Origin: Ctena decussata | Lineage: Eukaryota > Mollusca > Bivalvia > Lucinida > Lucinidae | DNA: 64,000 nucleotides | Assembly (NCBI GenBank): GCA_963989385.1 | Contig: OZ022500.1 | Coordinates: forward strand, 16,196,460-16,260,459 | Reading direction: 5' to 3' | Shown: positions 9,770 through 20,668 of the stretch, piece after piece | How the letters are laid out: each line of letters begins with the position of its first letter | Position numbering within the stretch: position 1 is the first letter of the stretch | The notes under the pieces: model-generated | The model's database searches: none | What the model saw: the letters and a program-made list of their open reading frames with translations, nothing else | Told to the model about the DNA's origin: nothing | Translations under genes and position numbers: made by a program

Positions 9770-10530
9770 CTTTTTAACAGCGTCATTATTCACTTTGTCA
9801 GTTTCTATATTCTGTCAGTGTTTAATAATTCCGTCAATATCAGAGTAGTTTTTTTTTTTCTTTATTTATTTATTTTATCAGCGTATAAACTATATGTCAG
9901 CTTTCCTTTTTCCTTCACGTTTAGTTTAAACTTTATTTCTTTGTATATAGTTCATGAAATTACAGAACATTCCATTAGAGTCTACAATGTAATCGGAAGT
10001 ACAATATAATACAAATGGGATTCAGGAGGAAGTCTCAGAATTTTGTTTATCTGTATCCCATTTTGCAATAGCTTTAACTTTGAAACAACATGTGATTTGA
10101 ACTAACATCTAGTAACAAAGCTTTTCCTTCACGTTTTAGGAGCCCCGGTAGGTCAGTGGGATAAGTGCAGGCCTACTGATCTAGCGGACCCGGGTTCGAG
10201 CCCCGCTTGAGGCGAGAATCTTTCCTACCGTAAACGGCTTTTCATTGCACACAGCCTTTCATTATCACCCTCCCATTGTCCTGATATGACTGAAATACTG
10301 TTGAAAAGGACGTAAAATCGCAAATCATCCATTTATCTATTCTCCACGTTTCTATCCCCTGTCAGCGTTTCTACCTTATCTCAACGTGCGTGCCTTCTGT
10401 CAGCGTTTTCACAATTTGTCAGCAGCTAAAGTAAGGAACCCATTTTCTGGCAACGTTTTGAATTCCTCTGTAAGCATGTGTTGTCTCTCTGTCAGTCTTT
10501 TTACATTTGTCAGGTTTTTATGTACTGATG
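9770..10530. repeat. Degenerate CTGTCAGCGTTT minisatellite, split by a SINE
   Basis: Variants of TCTGTCAGCGTTTxTA recur every 18-45 nt from 9775 to 9905 and again from 10358 to 10520. SINE-A (10139-10341) interrupts the series. A 129-codon frame here is AT-rich and low-complexity, and is not supported as a gene. Confidence 0.45.
10139..10341 (+). mobile_element. SINE-A copy
   Basis: The A-box region GGTAGGTCAGTGGGATAAGT carries two changes; the B box GGGTTCGAGCCCC is intact. The body and CATCCATTTAT tail are as in the other copies. CTTCACGTTT on the left and CTCCACGTTT on the right look like a decayed target duplication. Confidence 0.85.
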
Positions 10531-10639
10531 CTTTTTCTTCAATAGAAAATGGTACAATTATTCAGGTGGACGTCATCTTATTATCAATGTCATATATTAT
10601 TAATTCACTTATTCTTCGTCTTCGTTGCATGTGAAACAT

Positions 10640-11235
10640 TCATTAAACGATATTGACTCGACATATTGGCTCGTTGGAGTATAAATACAGCTGGAATTAT
10701 TGTTTTATCCGAGAAAATATTCTTTGCTATGGTGGAGTTTGTCCCTTGACTGGTAGTTTTTTGTTTACGTGATATGGGAGGAAAAACAGGTATTTTAGCG
10801 ATATTTTAATTTCCTCCTTCTGCATACTCTGTTTTATGTTTCTATCTATGCGCTACATTTTTTCAGTGAATCGTCAAAATTCTGGCTCGAGTCTTACCAG
10901 ATTTGCACTGTTATCAGCTAACAATTTTGTTAGGCACTGTATGAGTGTTCGGAATGTTACCAGAGAGTCCATAGAATATAATTAATGCAATACCAACTCG
11001 CTATAATATCAAAAGATATATATTTCTCATGAACTTCTTATGAAAATTATCTTACGTTCATACTTCTTTTGTTTAATATTTTCATTTGAATTTTATTTTT
11101 AACTGCTCCAGGTTTTTTCTGAGAAAATCTGAAACTGCCATCTGGACACGAAATGCAATTATCATTACTGTTTCTTGTTTCTAACTGGACTACACTTAGG
11201 ATCTTCTTTCGATCTCTGTTATCAAGATTAAAAGG
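10640..11235. other. No gene seen
   Basis: AT-rich noncoding DNA with scattered homopolymer runs; no repeat or coding match was recognised. Confidence 0.4.
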
Positions 11236-11252
11236 ACCTCAGAAATCGAGAT

Positions 11253-11529
11253 CCAGACCGCGTAGCGCAGTCGGTAGGGGTCTGACTCATATGTTAGAGG
11301 TTCTGGGTTCGATACCCGGTCTGGCCACATAGTTTTGTTTCTCCTTCCGCTGATTCAAGAAGGGCAGTTGTCAGTTCCTGGCGAAAGTATGTGCACTTAG
11401 TACTGGTTAACCGCTTAGTGGGTCTAAGCCTGCCCAGGAATAATGTGGTTAGGTTAACTGACCGTACCGCCATGACCATAGCTGTTTACCGTGGACGTAA
11501 AGCAACAAATCAGTCAAGTAACCAATCAA
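11253..11529 (+). mobile_element. SINE-B, full length, tRNA-Met-like head
   Basis: The head (11253-11325) folds like a tRNA: a 7-bp acceptor stem CCAGACC/GGTCTGG, A box TAGCGCAGTCGG, an anticodon arm with CAT in an 8-nt loop, and B box GGTTCGATACC. A 200-bp body follows, repeated in reverse at 47267-47485, and an AATC-type tail. The insertion is bracketed by a perfect 14-bp duplication TCAGAAATCGAGAT (11239-11252 and 11530-11543). This is a SINE, not a functional tRNA gene. Confidence 0.85.
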
Positions 11530-11543
11530 TCAGAAATCGAGAT

Positions 11544-11998
11544 GTGATTTTTGTTGCAATTTTGGAAAATCACCATGCATTTCTTTATGTTTTTCTCTCT
11601 AACACACAGCACACATTATATTTCTAGGACGATCTTTCGAAAAAGAACTGCACGCTCACTGAAAAAACAGAATAACAAATAAGGGCAGTAGCTGATAATG
11701 ACTCTAGGATAGTTCCAAACACAGTGGTTCCAAACATTCTGCATAAAAATGTTATATCCACTCATTTGAACCTCATTGGCTTCATATACGATATATATGA
11801 CATTTTGCTTCAACAGATAAACTGGCTTACACTGAAAGTTTATAGGGAAAAACAGCCATTCACGACTGCGTAAGAAGGTGCGATAAGCATTGCACAATAT
11901 CCTGATAATCTACCATAACAACTCTAAATATTCGGACACCAAATATAATTATCGTAATTTTCAAAAAAAAAAAGTTTAATATTTCAGTGCAGTAACGC
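11544..11998. other. No gene seen
   Basis: Noncoding and AT-rich. A 93-codon minus-strand frame here shows no recognisable domain and is treated as chance. Confidence 0.4.
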
Positions 11999-12008
11999 GT
12001 TTAAAGAG

Positions 12009-12078
12009 CTGGAATGACAAACAGCTTAAACGCTGATCAGACTGCGCAGTCTAATCTGGGTCTGAACTGTTTGCTCAA
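12009..12078. mobile_element. P4 foldback copy next to a splice acceptor
   Basis: GACAAACAGCTTAAACGCTGATC and GATTAGACTGCGCAGTC-type arms end in CTGAACTGTTTGCTC. It lies about 60 bp upstream of the galactosyltransferase acceptor. Confidence 0.45.
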
Positions 12079-12116
12079 ACCTATCTCTCCCAAATATTTC
12101 GATTTTTATCGTAATT

Positions 12117-12136
12117 CTTCCTCTTTATCATTGCAG
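12117..12136 (+). promoter_or_regulatory. 3' splice site of the galactosyltransferase coding exon
   Basis: A pyrimidine-rich tract (TTCTTCCTCTTTATCATTGCAG) ends at AG 12135-12136, eight nt before the start codon. This implies one or more upstream 5' UTR exons that I could not identify. Confidence 0.6.
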
Positions 12137-12144
12137 TCAAACGG

Positions 12145-13368
12145 ATGATGGCAGCGGTTTTTCGCGGGAATTACGTCTATATTCTGGTGACGGGCAGTTT
12201 CATATTTCTGGTCTACTTAGTGACTCTCATTCCTTCAGGCGATATTGACGACAGCAGCAAAAATCATGACGTCAAACAAAGGGTGCTTCTATCACAAGAA
12301 ACAGTCGCAGTCTCTCCAGTTAAACTAAAACCACAATTTTTGCCAAATTTTGTTGGTGAGCAAACTTTCGAACAAGAAATAGACGCTCAAGGAACAGATA
12401 TAGCACAAAAAGACAACTATGCTGAAGCAGATTTTAAACAATTAATATCTGGTGACGATATGCAAGAAGACTATATGAAGTTTATAAATCATGCTAGGGA
12501 GAAAGATCTCCAGGATCCGCTTCTAAACAAACATAAATTCAAATTTATTGTTGAAAATAAATATGCCTGTGTTGGAGAAGTGTTTCTATTAGTTCTTATT
12601 CACAGTGCTACAGAGAAATATAAAGAGCGTGATGAAATACGTAAGACCTGGGGTTCGGTAAGGAGCTATAATGAGGCCAATATTGTTCCAATATTTCTTC
12701 TAGCGAGACCTTCGGACAATTCCAGTTTAGCAGCTATTCAGAAAGAAAGTAGAACTTATCGCGATATGGTCCAAGCTGATTTTATTGATCATTACAAGAA
12801 TCTTACATACAAACATGTGATGGGACTTCATTGGACAATGAAATATTGCAACCATACAAAATTTGTTCTCAAGACAGACGACGACACAATGGTGGATATA
12901 TACCATTTGATGTCATTTCTCTTTCAAAAGTCACCAGATGGAGAAATAGAACGATTTTTATATTGCTCAACCTTTAAACGCCAGGGACCCGTGCGTAGAC
13001 CTAGCGACAAATGGTTTGTTACGCTAAAAGACTATCCATACACAAAATATCCGCCATATTGTGAAGGATTTGCGTACGTCATGTCTGTCGACGTTGTTGA
13101 CAAATTGTATAGAGCATCAAAATCAGTACCATTTTTCTGGATTGACGATGTTTACGTGACAGGATTTCTGGTGGCAAAAACTGGTATTTTTCACCATGAC
13201 ATGGAACATGGACATTCTTACAACCTGATGCAATCGGAACATTTATCAAAATACGTACAATCTTCAATCTTTTTGCTTGCAAAGTATTCTCATCTCCGTA
13301 AGAACTGGGACAGAGCTTGGAATGATATTTTGACTTTTAACAGAATTAGCGCTGAAGATTCAGAATAG
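12145..13368 (+). CDS. Beta-1,3-galactosyltransferase-like protein (GT31), single coding exon
   Basis: A complete 407-residue type II Golgi membrane protein of the GT31 family, which transfers a sugar from a UDP donor in beta-1,3 linkage to glycoprotein or glycolipid acceptors. A short cytosolic tail is followed by a membrane anchor (about residues 10-30) and an acidic stem (31-140). The catalytic domain carries the family blocks in order: RDEIRKTWGS (162-171), DFIDHYKNLTYK (212-223), the metal-binding DDD (245-247) in LKTDDDTMVD, YPPYCEGFAYVMS (302-314) and IDDVYVTG (333-340). N-glycosylation sequons are at N192, N219 and N236. A second ATG follows the first directly. A single coding exon behind a noncoding 5' exon is common for B3GALT genes. 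The exact sugar specificity cannot be read, so no gene symbol is given. Confidence 0.92.
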   Translation: MMAAVFRGNYVYILVTGSFIFLVYLVTLIPSGDIDDSSKNHDVKQRVLLSQETVAVSPVKLKPQFLPNFVGEQTFEQEIDAQGTDIAQKDNYAEADFKQLISGDDMQEDYMKFINHAREKDLQDPLLNKHKFKFIVENKYACVGEVFLLVLIHSATEKYKERDEIRKTWGSVRSYNEANIVPIFLLARPSDNSSLAAIQKESRTYRDMVQADFIDHYKNLTYKHVMGLHWTMKYCNHTKFVLKTDDDTMVDIYHLMSFLFQKSPDGEIERFLYCSTFKRQGPVRRPSDKWFVTLKDYPYTKYPPYCEGFAYVMSVDVVDKLYRASKSVPFFWIDDVYVTGFLVAKTGIFHHDMEHGHSYNLMQSEHLSKYVQSSIFLLAKYSHLRKNWDRAWNDILTFNRISAEDSE

Positions 13369-13394
13369 TGTATAAGTAATCGCCATCTTTATTT

Positions 13395-13630
13395 GAGCCG
13401 CGACGCGAGAAAACCAACAAAGTGGTTGTGCGCCCAGCGCAGACTCAGATCAGCCTGGGCATCCGCCCAGTCTGATCAGAGTCTTCGCAGTCCGCATGGA
13501 GGTAGCTAGGACCCTTTGCTACCCTTTAAGCGCTTAGTAAAGAGTCTGATCACACTGAGCAGATGCCTCAGCTGATCTGAGTCTGCGCTGGGCGCACAAC
13601 CACATTGTTGGTTTTGTCGTGTCGCGGCCC
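13395..13630. mobile_element. P1 foldback MITE just behind the galactosyltransferase stop
   Basis: A near-complete P1 element begins 27 nt after the TAG stop, so it very probably forms part of the 3' UTR and would give that transcript a long hairpin. Confidence 0.85.
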
Positions 13631-13671
13631 ATTTTATCATTGGCTCTTCTAATTCATAATTTGAGCTGCGA

Positions 13672-13775
13672 CATGCGAATAAGGTGCATAACACATGTGC
13701 GAACAGCAAAGGCTCAAACCAGCCTGCGCATCCGCGCAGTCTGGTCAGAGTATTTGCTGTCTGCAGACACTTTGC
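13672..13775. mobile_element. P1-related short foldback
   Basis: GAGCTGCGACATGCGAATAA begins a variant whose core (CAGCAAAGGCTCAAACCAGCCTGCGCATCCGCGCAGTCTGGTCAGAG) is a diverged P1 arm pair. Confidence 0.4.
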
Positions 13776-13923
13776 GCCCTGGAGAAACTACAGGCACAAA
13801 TGTAAGCCCTAGCTTACATATCATGTAATTCTAGAGAAATCCCTTATTCCTCCAGAACTCTGATTTTCCGTGGTACTGCAAACATTTTCCTGCTTACATG
13901 ATACACTTCTCAAAATATTTAAA

Positions 13924-14540
13924 GTAACACCTAATCTTTTTTCATAGACCACTGTGCAGCACATCTTCACTTTGAGAGTTATTTACTTTCAATCGACAAA
14001 GACACGGACTTTCCAGTTATTAGGCGTGTTGCACAAGTTCTGGTCCAGTATTGATCCCGCCAATTCCAATGGACTGATACGTTGTAGTAATATCTAGGGG
14101 AATGTCAGCTGTTCCTTGAAATATTTTGAGAAGTGTATTTCACTGCCATAGGTAAAAAGAGCTTTAAAATGGGGCAGATTGTGGGACATTGTTGTCTATA
14201 CTCTTTGGTGTAGACTGTAATGCTTCGTTTTCCCCGGGAAGCAAGTGTAGTTTAAAAACGGCATGCATTATCATCAGGGGAAACTTTTGTTTGTATGGCT
14301 ATTGTGTTGTTGCCTTGTAGCGATTGAAATGAAAATATACTGAAGGGATTTAAAAACTCCCACCCTTTTATTCAGTAAATATTTCAAAAGCAAATGAAGC
14401 GACGTCCACAAAATTTTCACAACACATATATTATATGATCATGTCCATATCACAAATTTGAAATCATAGGTCGACCAAATCGGCCAGGACTTAGCGAAGA
14501 TGTGCTGCACTGTGGTCTATGAAAAAAGATTAGGTCTTAC
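13924..14540. mobile_element. DNA element with 40-bp terminal inverted repeats
   Basis: ACCTAATCTTTTTTCATAGA... (from 13928) matches the reverse complement of the right end (to 14536) over 40 bp with one mismatch, and the match extends as GTAA at both tips. The 600-bp interior is noncoding. A separate 20-bp inverted pair (ATACACTTCTCAAAATATTT near 13901-13920 and its complement near 14127-14146) straddles the left end. No target duplication was found. Confidence 0.7.
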
Positions 14541-15200
14541 ATATACCATTCCTCTTACAATATCAAATTGAAAGTTGGATTCGGGCTTTATTTGGCAAGC
14601 TGCGCCTTTATATCGCAACTAGATGCAGAATTTCGATTCATTTCGAAGCTGGAATTTTAAAACGAGACGTCATGATATATAATTTTTTACCCGTAGAGCA
14701 TTTTACAACTTTAGACGACGTGCATGGATAACAGGCAGCCGAAAAGATATAAGATAAGTAACCAGAATAAACACCAGAGGTCACGTCAACACCGTCTCCA
14801 CGACAGCGTCGACTGATTTGATAATTATTGCAGGCCAACGTGGACGGAAATCAATGTTAAGGCCGTAATGATATTTAAGAAACCATCTACAGGAGCATGA
14901 CATAGGGAAGCCGATTCTAGAAGAACATAATTCGCCTTTTGTGTTTCAGAAGTTTTAACACCCTTTTGCTGACGTCATTCCATTATCATAAAATTTTATA
15001 CACTGTAACGACAGAACCGATCGTCGACCAGCAATAAATAGTGAAAGTTGTTTCTTTTCTCATAACGATGCTCCCCAGGTGGCTCTGCGGAACGTATCCT
15101 TATTTGCACACGCTGATAAAGTTACAGTCTGACCACATACGTTGTGGGTTTTCATGGAAATCGTCTTGGCGAGTATTTTTAACGGGTCCCTACAACATAT
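14541..15200. other. No gene seen
   Basis: Noncoding. Short frames on both strands have no domain signature. Confidence 0.4.
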
Positions 15201-15202
15201 AT

Positions 15203-15438
15203 GAGCCGCGACACGAGAAAACCAACAAAGTGGTTATGCGCCCAGCGTAGATTCAGATCAGCCTGGGCAGTCGCCCAGTCCGATCAGACTCTTCGCTAAG
15301 CGCTTAAAGGGTAGCTAAGCGTCTAAGCTACCTCCATGCGGACAGCGAAGACTCTGATCAGACTGGGCGGATGCCCAGGCTGATCTGAGTCTGCGCTGGG
15401 CGCACAACCACTTTGTTGATTTTCTCGTGTCGCGGCTC
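15203..15438. mobile_element. P1 foldback MITE, near full length
   Basis: One of the best-preserved copies. Both termini are intact and flanked by CATAT/ATATG, so the palindrome runs into the target site. Confidence 0.88.
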
Positions 15439-15807
15439 ATATGTTTTTTTTTTTTAGAAAAAGCAAAACCACTCCAATTTATTTTCTATAATTGTCATCA
15501 TTTCCCAGAAACCATAAATTATTATTGTCTATTAAAATTTGTTGCGTTCATTGCGACTTCAAAATAAAACGAATGAGTTTTGCACATTGAAAATGTGATA
15601 AAAATGTATCAAATTTACGATATGTCGTTTTTCATATAAAACCCCACATTTACCGTCGACCTCCGGTCCTTCGGCCCTCGAACTGATATCAGGGATATGC
15701 AGTTCTTGACAGCAGAGAGATTACTGAGATGTAAAATTTGATGCATGACTGCCAACCCGTCTTCAGTAATATGATATCAGAATATTGAAAATTGAAGTAC
15801 AAGTAAT

Positions 15808-15941
15808 GGGATCTACTCTTAAAGGAAAGAATTTGCTCCCATAGGAGCAAATTCTTTCCTTTCGGAGTTGACCCCAATTGAGAAGGGAGTTAAAATGAAA
15901 ATAGCAGAGTTGCTTCGCCTGAAAGTGTACCCATACCCCTT
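15808..15941. mobile_element. P2 MITE, partial
   Basis: The central hairpin CTCTTAAAGGAAAGAATT / AATTCTTTCCTTTCGGAG and the complete right arm (GAGTTGCTTCGCCTGAAAGTGTACCCATACCCCTTA) are present. The left arm is lost. Confidence 0.7.
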
Positions 15942-15944
15942 AAG

Positions 15945-16905
15945 CGTAATAACTATTGTCAGATAAGATGCATGAGCTCCACAGTCCCGGAGGGTTACAT
16001 CAAAGCAGGGGCGAGGTATCACGGTCCTTTCTCAGAAATTATTGCTTTCACACATATACGCTTACGAATGTCTATTACAGTTTGTGCAAGAGCGTTCAAT
16101 ATCCATTTATTGTCCGGACAAACTTTGCATGGGCTGATGTGCGCAGGTTGACGGGCATATGCAATTTGCACATGGTGTCAGACGAGTCTGGTCCGTACTA
16201 ATCTGATAATAGATATCTCACCCAAAAATCTCACACTATAATCATCCATATTTGATGAAATCGTCTGACTAGAGTCATGTTTTGTGGCAATATGTTACTA
16301 TTTTAGTAACTCAATAAATATTAATTTTATTGGTGGAACATAAGGTGATCTCAGATCAAGAGGGCGGCAGCTGGAGCAAGGTACAAAGCAGAATGTATTG
16401 TATGTATGATCTATGATTTACAGTGACATAGACCACAGGACATTGACGTTGCATCCATGGAACCAATACAAAAACTTCTTAGGCTTAGGTTGGTTGGTTG
16501 GTTTGAATGGTTTGGTATTGACTAGCGTCAATAGCCTGTGCATAGACGTTTGTAAACCCAACATTCCATTACTTTTCCTACCTAGTTCAATGAATATGAT
16601 TGGTCTGTAGTTTGGTGGTAGCGATGATCTGTCGTCCTCTTTGTAAATTTGTGTTACCTTACTAAATATTCAAGAGGTAGGAACATAGATTTCCTCTAAT
16701 TATGACCCCAACTTCGGAGATGTTGAGCGGGCATATTGGTTTGGGCTTGTCCGTCTGTCTGTCTGTGATGCTTTTTGGCAGCTGGGAAACTAAAAAAAAC
16801 ACTTATCATTATGATAGGATCATGAATTTTTACATGTCGCGTGTACGTGAAAAAAAAAAACAAAAAAAAAAAAAAAACGCGGATCCGTATTTTCTTTCCT
16901 CCGTC
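15945..16905. other. No gene seen; A-rich stretch at 16850-16877
   Basis: Noncoding. The overlapping short frames around the A-rich run on both strands are low-complexity artefacts. Confidence 0.4.
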
Positions 16906-16910
16906 GGATT

Positions 16911-18214
16911 CACGGTATGTAGGCAAATTTACGTACACGAAAGTATTACTTACGAGACATTGCGGGAAACTGCGCGTGACAGGTAAACAACTTTATTTTC
17001 TTGCCGTTTTTCTTGAATATATCTACACTGACAAAATATTTTACAGATCTGTTTTTACAATGATATTGGGCATATTTCCTTCTATCTAGAAACATATAGA
17101 CGCTGAAGATGCACTCACCGTGTTAAGCCTAAGTTTGAGAAGCAGATTTTTGCATTTTTCTATTACTTCGCAAGAAGGCAGCATGTACAGTCTTTATTCC
17201 TTTATCTTTTGCAAAACTGAAATCATCAGGGGTGGCCTACTTAGTGCTCTTTACAACCACGGTTTAATCAGATTCCAACTTTATACGTTTCAAGAATAAA
17301 CAGCCATGTTTCTCAGGAGGGGTCTACTTTTTCGCATTTACGACCATCTCAGGATTCCTTTTAAACATTTACTACCATCTGCGCAACAAAACACAAATCT
17401 TGACACGACCATCGACAAAAGTTTTGTATGATATCGTACATATTGGAAGTTTTGCATTAGATTATGTCTTCTCCTCAATCTAGATATGCAGTAAAGCGTT
17501 ACAAAACACTGCTTTACCGAAATACCATGGCTAACATAGTTATAAGACGATCGAATAGCTTTCGAGTGAGGTTTCATTTGTATTAAAGGGAGGATTAGGG
17601 TCATTTTAGTCATGGAAGTTCGGCAAAACTGTCTTGGAGCGCTTTAATTACTGCATATCTAGATTGAGTAGAAGACGTGATTTAATGCAAACTTTCTGAT
17701 ACAGATGATTTAATACCAGAGTTATGTCGATGGTCGTGTCAGGATTCGTGTTTATGTTGCGCAATACAAAATGCTGAGATGGTCGTAAATGCGAAAAGGT
17801 AGACCCCTCCTGTGAAACATGGCTGTTTATTCTTGTAATGTATAAAGTTGGAATCTGACATAACCGTGGTTGTAGAGAGCACTAGGTAGGCCACCCGCAG
17901 ATAGGTTCATTTTTGCCAGTGATAAAGGAACTAAGAAATTAAATGTTGCTTCCTGGCGAAAAATGCAAAATCTACATGTTTTCTCAAAATCAGGCTTAAC
18001 ACGGAGAGTGTATCTTCAGCGTCTAAACATTTCTAGATAGACTGAGGAAATATGCCCAATATCACTGTAAAAACAGATCTGTAAAATATTTAGACAGTGC
18101 AGATATATTCGAGAAAAACTGTCAGAATAAAAAGTTGTTTAATTTACACGCGCAGTTTCCCGCAATGTCTCGTAAGTAATACATTCGTGTACGTAAATTT
18201 GCCTACATACCGTG
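16911..18214. repeat. Large imperfect palindrome (foldback), about 1.3 kb
   Basis: CACGGTATGTAGGCAAATTT (16911) is matched by AAATTTGCCTACATACCGTG at 18195-18214. The pairing continues inward through GCAGTTTCCCGCAATGTCTC, ATATTGGGCATATTTCC, CAGCCATGTTTC, GGTCTACCTTTTCGCATTTACGACCATCTC-type blocks and CTAGATATGCAGTAAAGCG, to a centre near 17562. The arms are about 650 bp each, with scattered substitutions and indels. No coding capacity or target duplication was seen. It could be a foldback transposon or an old inverted duplication. Confidence 0.8.
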
Positions 18215-18249
18215 GGGTTTGTTGTTCAGAAGTTATGCCGCGTTTTTTA

Positions 18250-19460
18250 CTTTGTCATTTTATACAGGAACAACCCTGTGAACAGAATATTCGAAGAACT
18301 GCTTATGCTTATATAGGATCCTGATATTGAGCATACAGTTACAGACCAAAGTGTAGATGATCTGATTAACTTTTAAGCCTATTTCGAAAATTTCTATTGA
18401 GAAATTCCCCTTTTTTAGACAAGCATATTGTATAGGATCAAGCTTGTGCATAAAATATCTGAAGAACTGCATTAGCTAGGATCCTTATATTTAGCATGCA
18501 GCTTTTGAACAAGGTGTAGTTGAACTTATCAACTTTTGAGCATATTTCGTAATATTTCGGTTGAGTTATGTCCCTTTTTCAGACATAGGCATTGTATATA
18601 TGACAGAATATCTGAAAAACCGCCTAAGGTAACATGTTTATATATAGCATGCACTGTAGATGAACAACTTTTGAGCATATTTCGTAAATTTCCCATTGGA
18701 ACAGCCATGTGAACAAAATATCTTAAGAACCCCTGAAGCTATGATCTTTATATTTGCCATACGATTACTGGCGAAGATGAAGATGACCTGATTAACTTTT
18801 AAGCCTATTACATACATTTCCTATTAATTTATTCCCCGTTTTCGGACATAGGCATTTTGCGAACGAAATATCTGAAGAACCGCTTAGGCTAGGTCCCTTA
18901 TATTTCGGCCCGATTTAGACTTAAATACTGTCTCAAAGGGCCGTTAAACCCAAAACAACCAACCAACCAACCCTTATATTTGGCATACAGTAAAGACTAA
19001 GGTGTAGATGAACCGATAAACTTTTGAGCGTATTTGGTAAATTTTCGGTTGAGGCAGACAATTTTTCGGACATAGGCATTTTGTATAGGAACAGCTTGTG
19101 AGCAAAATATCTGAAGAAACCCTAAATAATTGGCATACAATTACAGGCCAAGATGTAGATAACCTGATTTACTTTTGAGCCATTTTTATACATTTTCGGT
19201 TGCTTTATACCCCGTTTTCGGACATAGGCATTTTGGAAATAACAAGCTAGTGAACAAAATATCTTGAAAAAAAAAAAAAACACCCGCATAAGCTAGGATC
19301 AATATATTTGGCATGCAGGTTAGGACCAAGATGTAGATGACCTGATTAACTTTTGAGCTTGTTTCATAATTGTTTGGTTGAGTTGTGTCCCTTTTTCAGA
19401 CATAGGCATTTTGTATAGGAACAAGTTTGTGAAGAAAATATCTTAAGAACTGCTTAAACC
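18250..19460. repeat. Degenerate tandem array, about eight units of 110-240 bp
   Basis: The phrase AAAATATCTGAAGAACxGC recurs near 18287, 18450, 18604, 18715, 18865, 19104, 19257 and 19435. Each is followed by a TATATTTxGCATxCAG block and TTTTCGGACATAGGCATTTTG. Most units are about 150-165 bp. Unit 5 contains a short retro-insertion (18906-18970) and the array ends where a SINE-A starts. Confidence 0.7.
18906..18970 (+). mobile_element. 65-bp retro-inserted element tail with 11-bp target duplication
   Basis: CGGCCCGATTTAGACTTAAA... ends in an (AACC)n tail and is bracketed by CCCTTATATTT at 18895-18905 and 18971-18981. The uninterrupted tandem unit reads straight across the duplication. It is probably a 5'-truncated LINE or SINE 3' end. 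Confidence 0.75.
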
Positions 19461-19629
19461 CGGTAGCTCAAAGGGTTTTAAAAGTGCTGGCCTACTGATC
19501 TAGCGGACCGGGTTCGAGCCCCGCTTGATGCGAGAATCTTTCCTACCATAAACGAGGTTCCATTGCACACAGCCTTTCATTATCACCGTCCATCCTCCTG
19601 ATATGACTGAAATACTGTTGACAGGACAT
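19459..19629 (+). mobile_element. SINE-A copy
   Basis: CCGGTAGCTCAAAGGGTTTTAAAAGTGC (altered A box) and GGGTTCGAGCCCC (B box) head the usual body. It terminates after GATATGACTGAAATACTGTTGACAGGAC. Confidence 0.8.
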
Positions 19630-19775
19630 ATATCCTAATATTATGTTCTGGGTTAAGATTCGTTTTTCTTGGTTAAGACATTTTTCCGGGTTAAGGATGT
19701 CCATCCTTTTCCTGGATAAGAGCAATATTAGGTTCTGGATTAAGATCTGTTTTTCTGGGTTAAGACCTTTTTTCA
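19630..19775. repeat. Decayed TTCTGGGTTAAGA minisatellite
   Basis: About six variants of TTTTTCTGGGTTAAGA occur at roughly 25-bp spacing, and a larger unit starting AATATTAxGTTCTGG is repeated about 94 bp apart. Confidence 0.5.
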
Positions 19776-20275
19776 AGTTAAGGGTACAATACGCGCGAAC
19801 TAGGCTACCGCGATTCCGGCCACTTTGCGAAGACGGGTGCACGTGTAAGATACAGCTGTACCTGCTGAGTTTCAAGGACAGCTGTAATTTACGGGTATAT
19901 TTTCCTGTATTTATTACAGGTGTATAAATGTTGTTTTGACCTTTTTAGTATCCTTGTAAACTAACCCCGGTCTTCTGCTCAATGATAATTAGAGAAGTAG
20001 AGCTAGCTCAAAACAAAAAACAATAATCATCTGAGAAAAAAAGAAGAGAAAAATGTGTGTGAAAACCAGACATCTGATAAATTATTCGTGGCTCTTGCTT
20101 TATTTTTCTTTTAGTTTGTTTTCATATAAGCATAGTTTCTTTTTCGAATTCTCATTTCTTTTATCTTTACATCTATTTTAGTTCAGAATCAATTGCATTT
20201 CCGTGCTCAGGTTACGTTTACGTCCGAGAACACAATTTAATGGTGTTTCATGGTCATTTTATGGGCAGTAAACTG
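19776..20275. other. No gene seen
   Basis: Noncoding; nothing recognised. Confidence 0.4.
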
Positions 20276-20668
20276 TATTGAGATTGGTATCTCAGATGGA
20301 CTGTGGCAAGAGAAAGGTATAGAAAAGCATGTGCAAACACGGACTTCCATTATCAGTCTGCGCATCCTGATCAGAGTATTTTCTGTTCTTTTCTACAGAG
20401 CATAGAAGAAGAATCTGTAAGACTATATTCTAGGGCTATAAGGCTGACCAAAACACTGCTTGCATATGCAGTACGGTTCTTTTTCCGGTGTCAATGTTCA
20501 AACTAGCTGCCTTTGTTTTTGTTTTCTTTCTTTTTCTGATTCTGCTGAGTGCTTAAGCACCAAAGATGACACACTCTGAGACAAATGCACCCAGTGCACG
20601 GATTTGCAGAGCTCTGGCTCGTTCCTGCTGCGCGCGCAGGCATATACTTGGGCTTATGGAGGCTGTGG

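Noticed and set aside
9620..10009. 129-codon plus-strand protein
   Set aside because: Phe/Tyr/Ser-rich translation of AT-rich minisatellite DNA with no domain; overlaps the degenerate repeat.
11253..11325. Functional tRNA-Met gene
   Set aside because: The cloverleaf is good, but the anticodon loop has 8 nt, a SINE body and tail follow, and a 14-bp target duplication encloses the whole unit.
16702..17089. Lys-rich overlapping frames
   Set aside because: Caused by A-rich runs at 16850-16877; frames exist on both strands.
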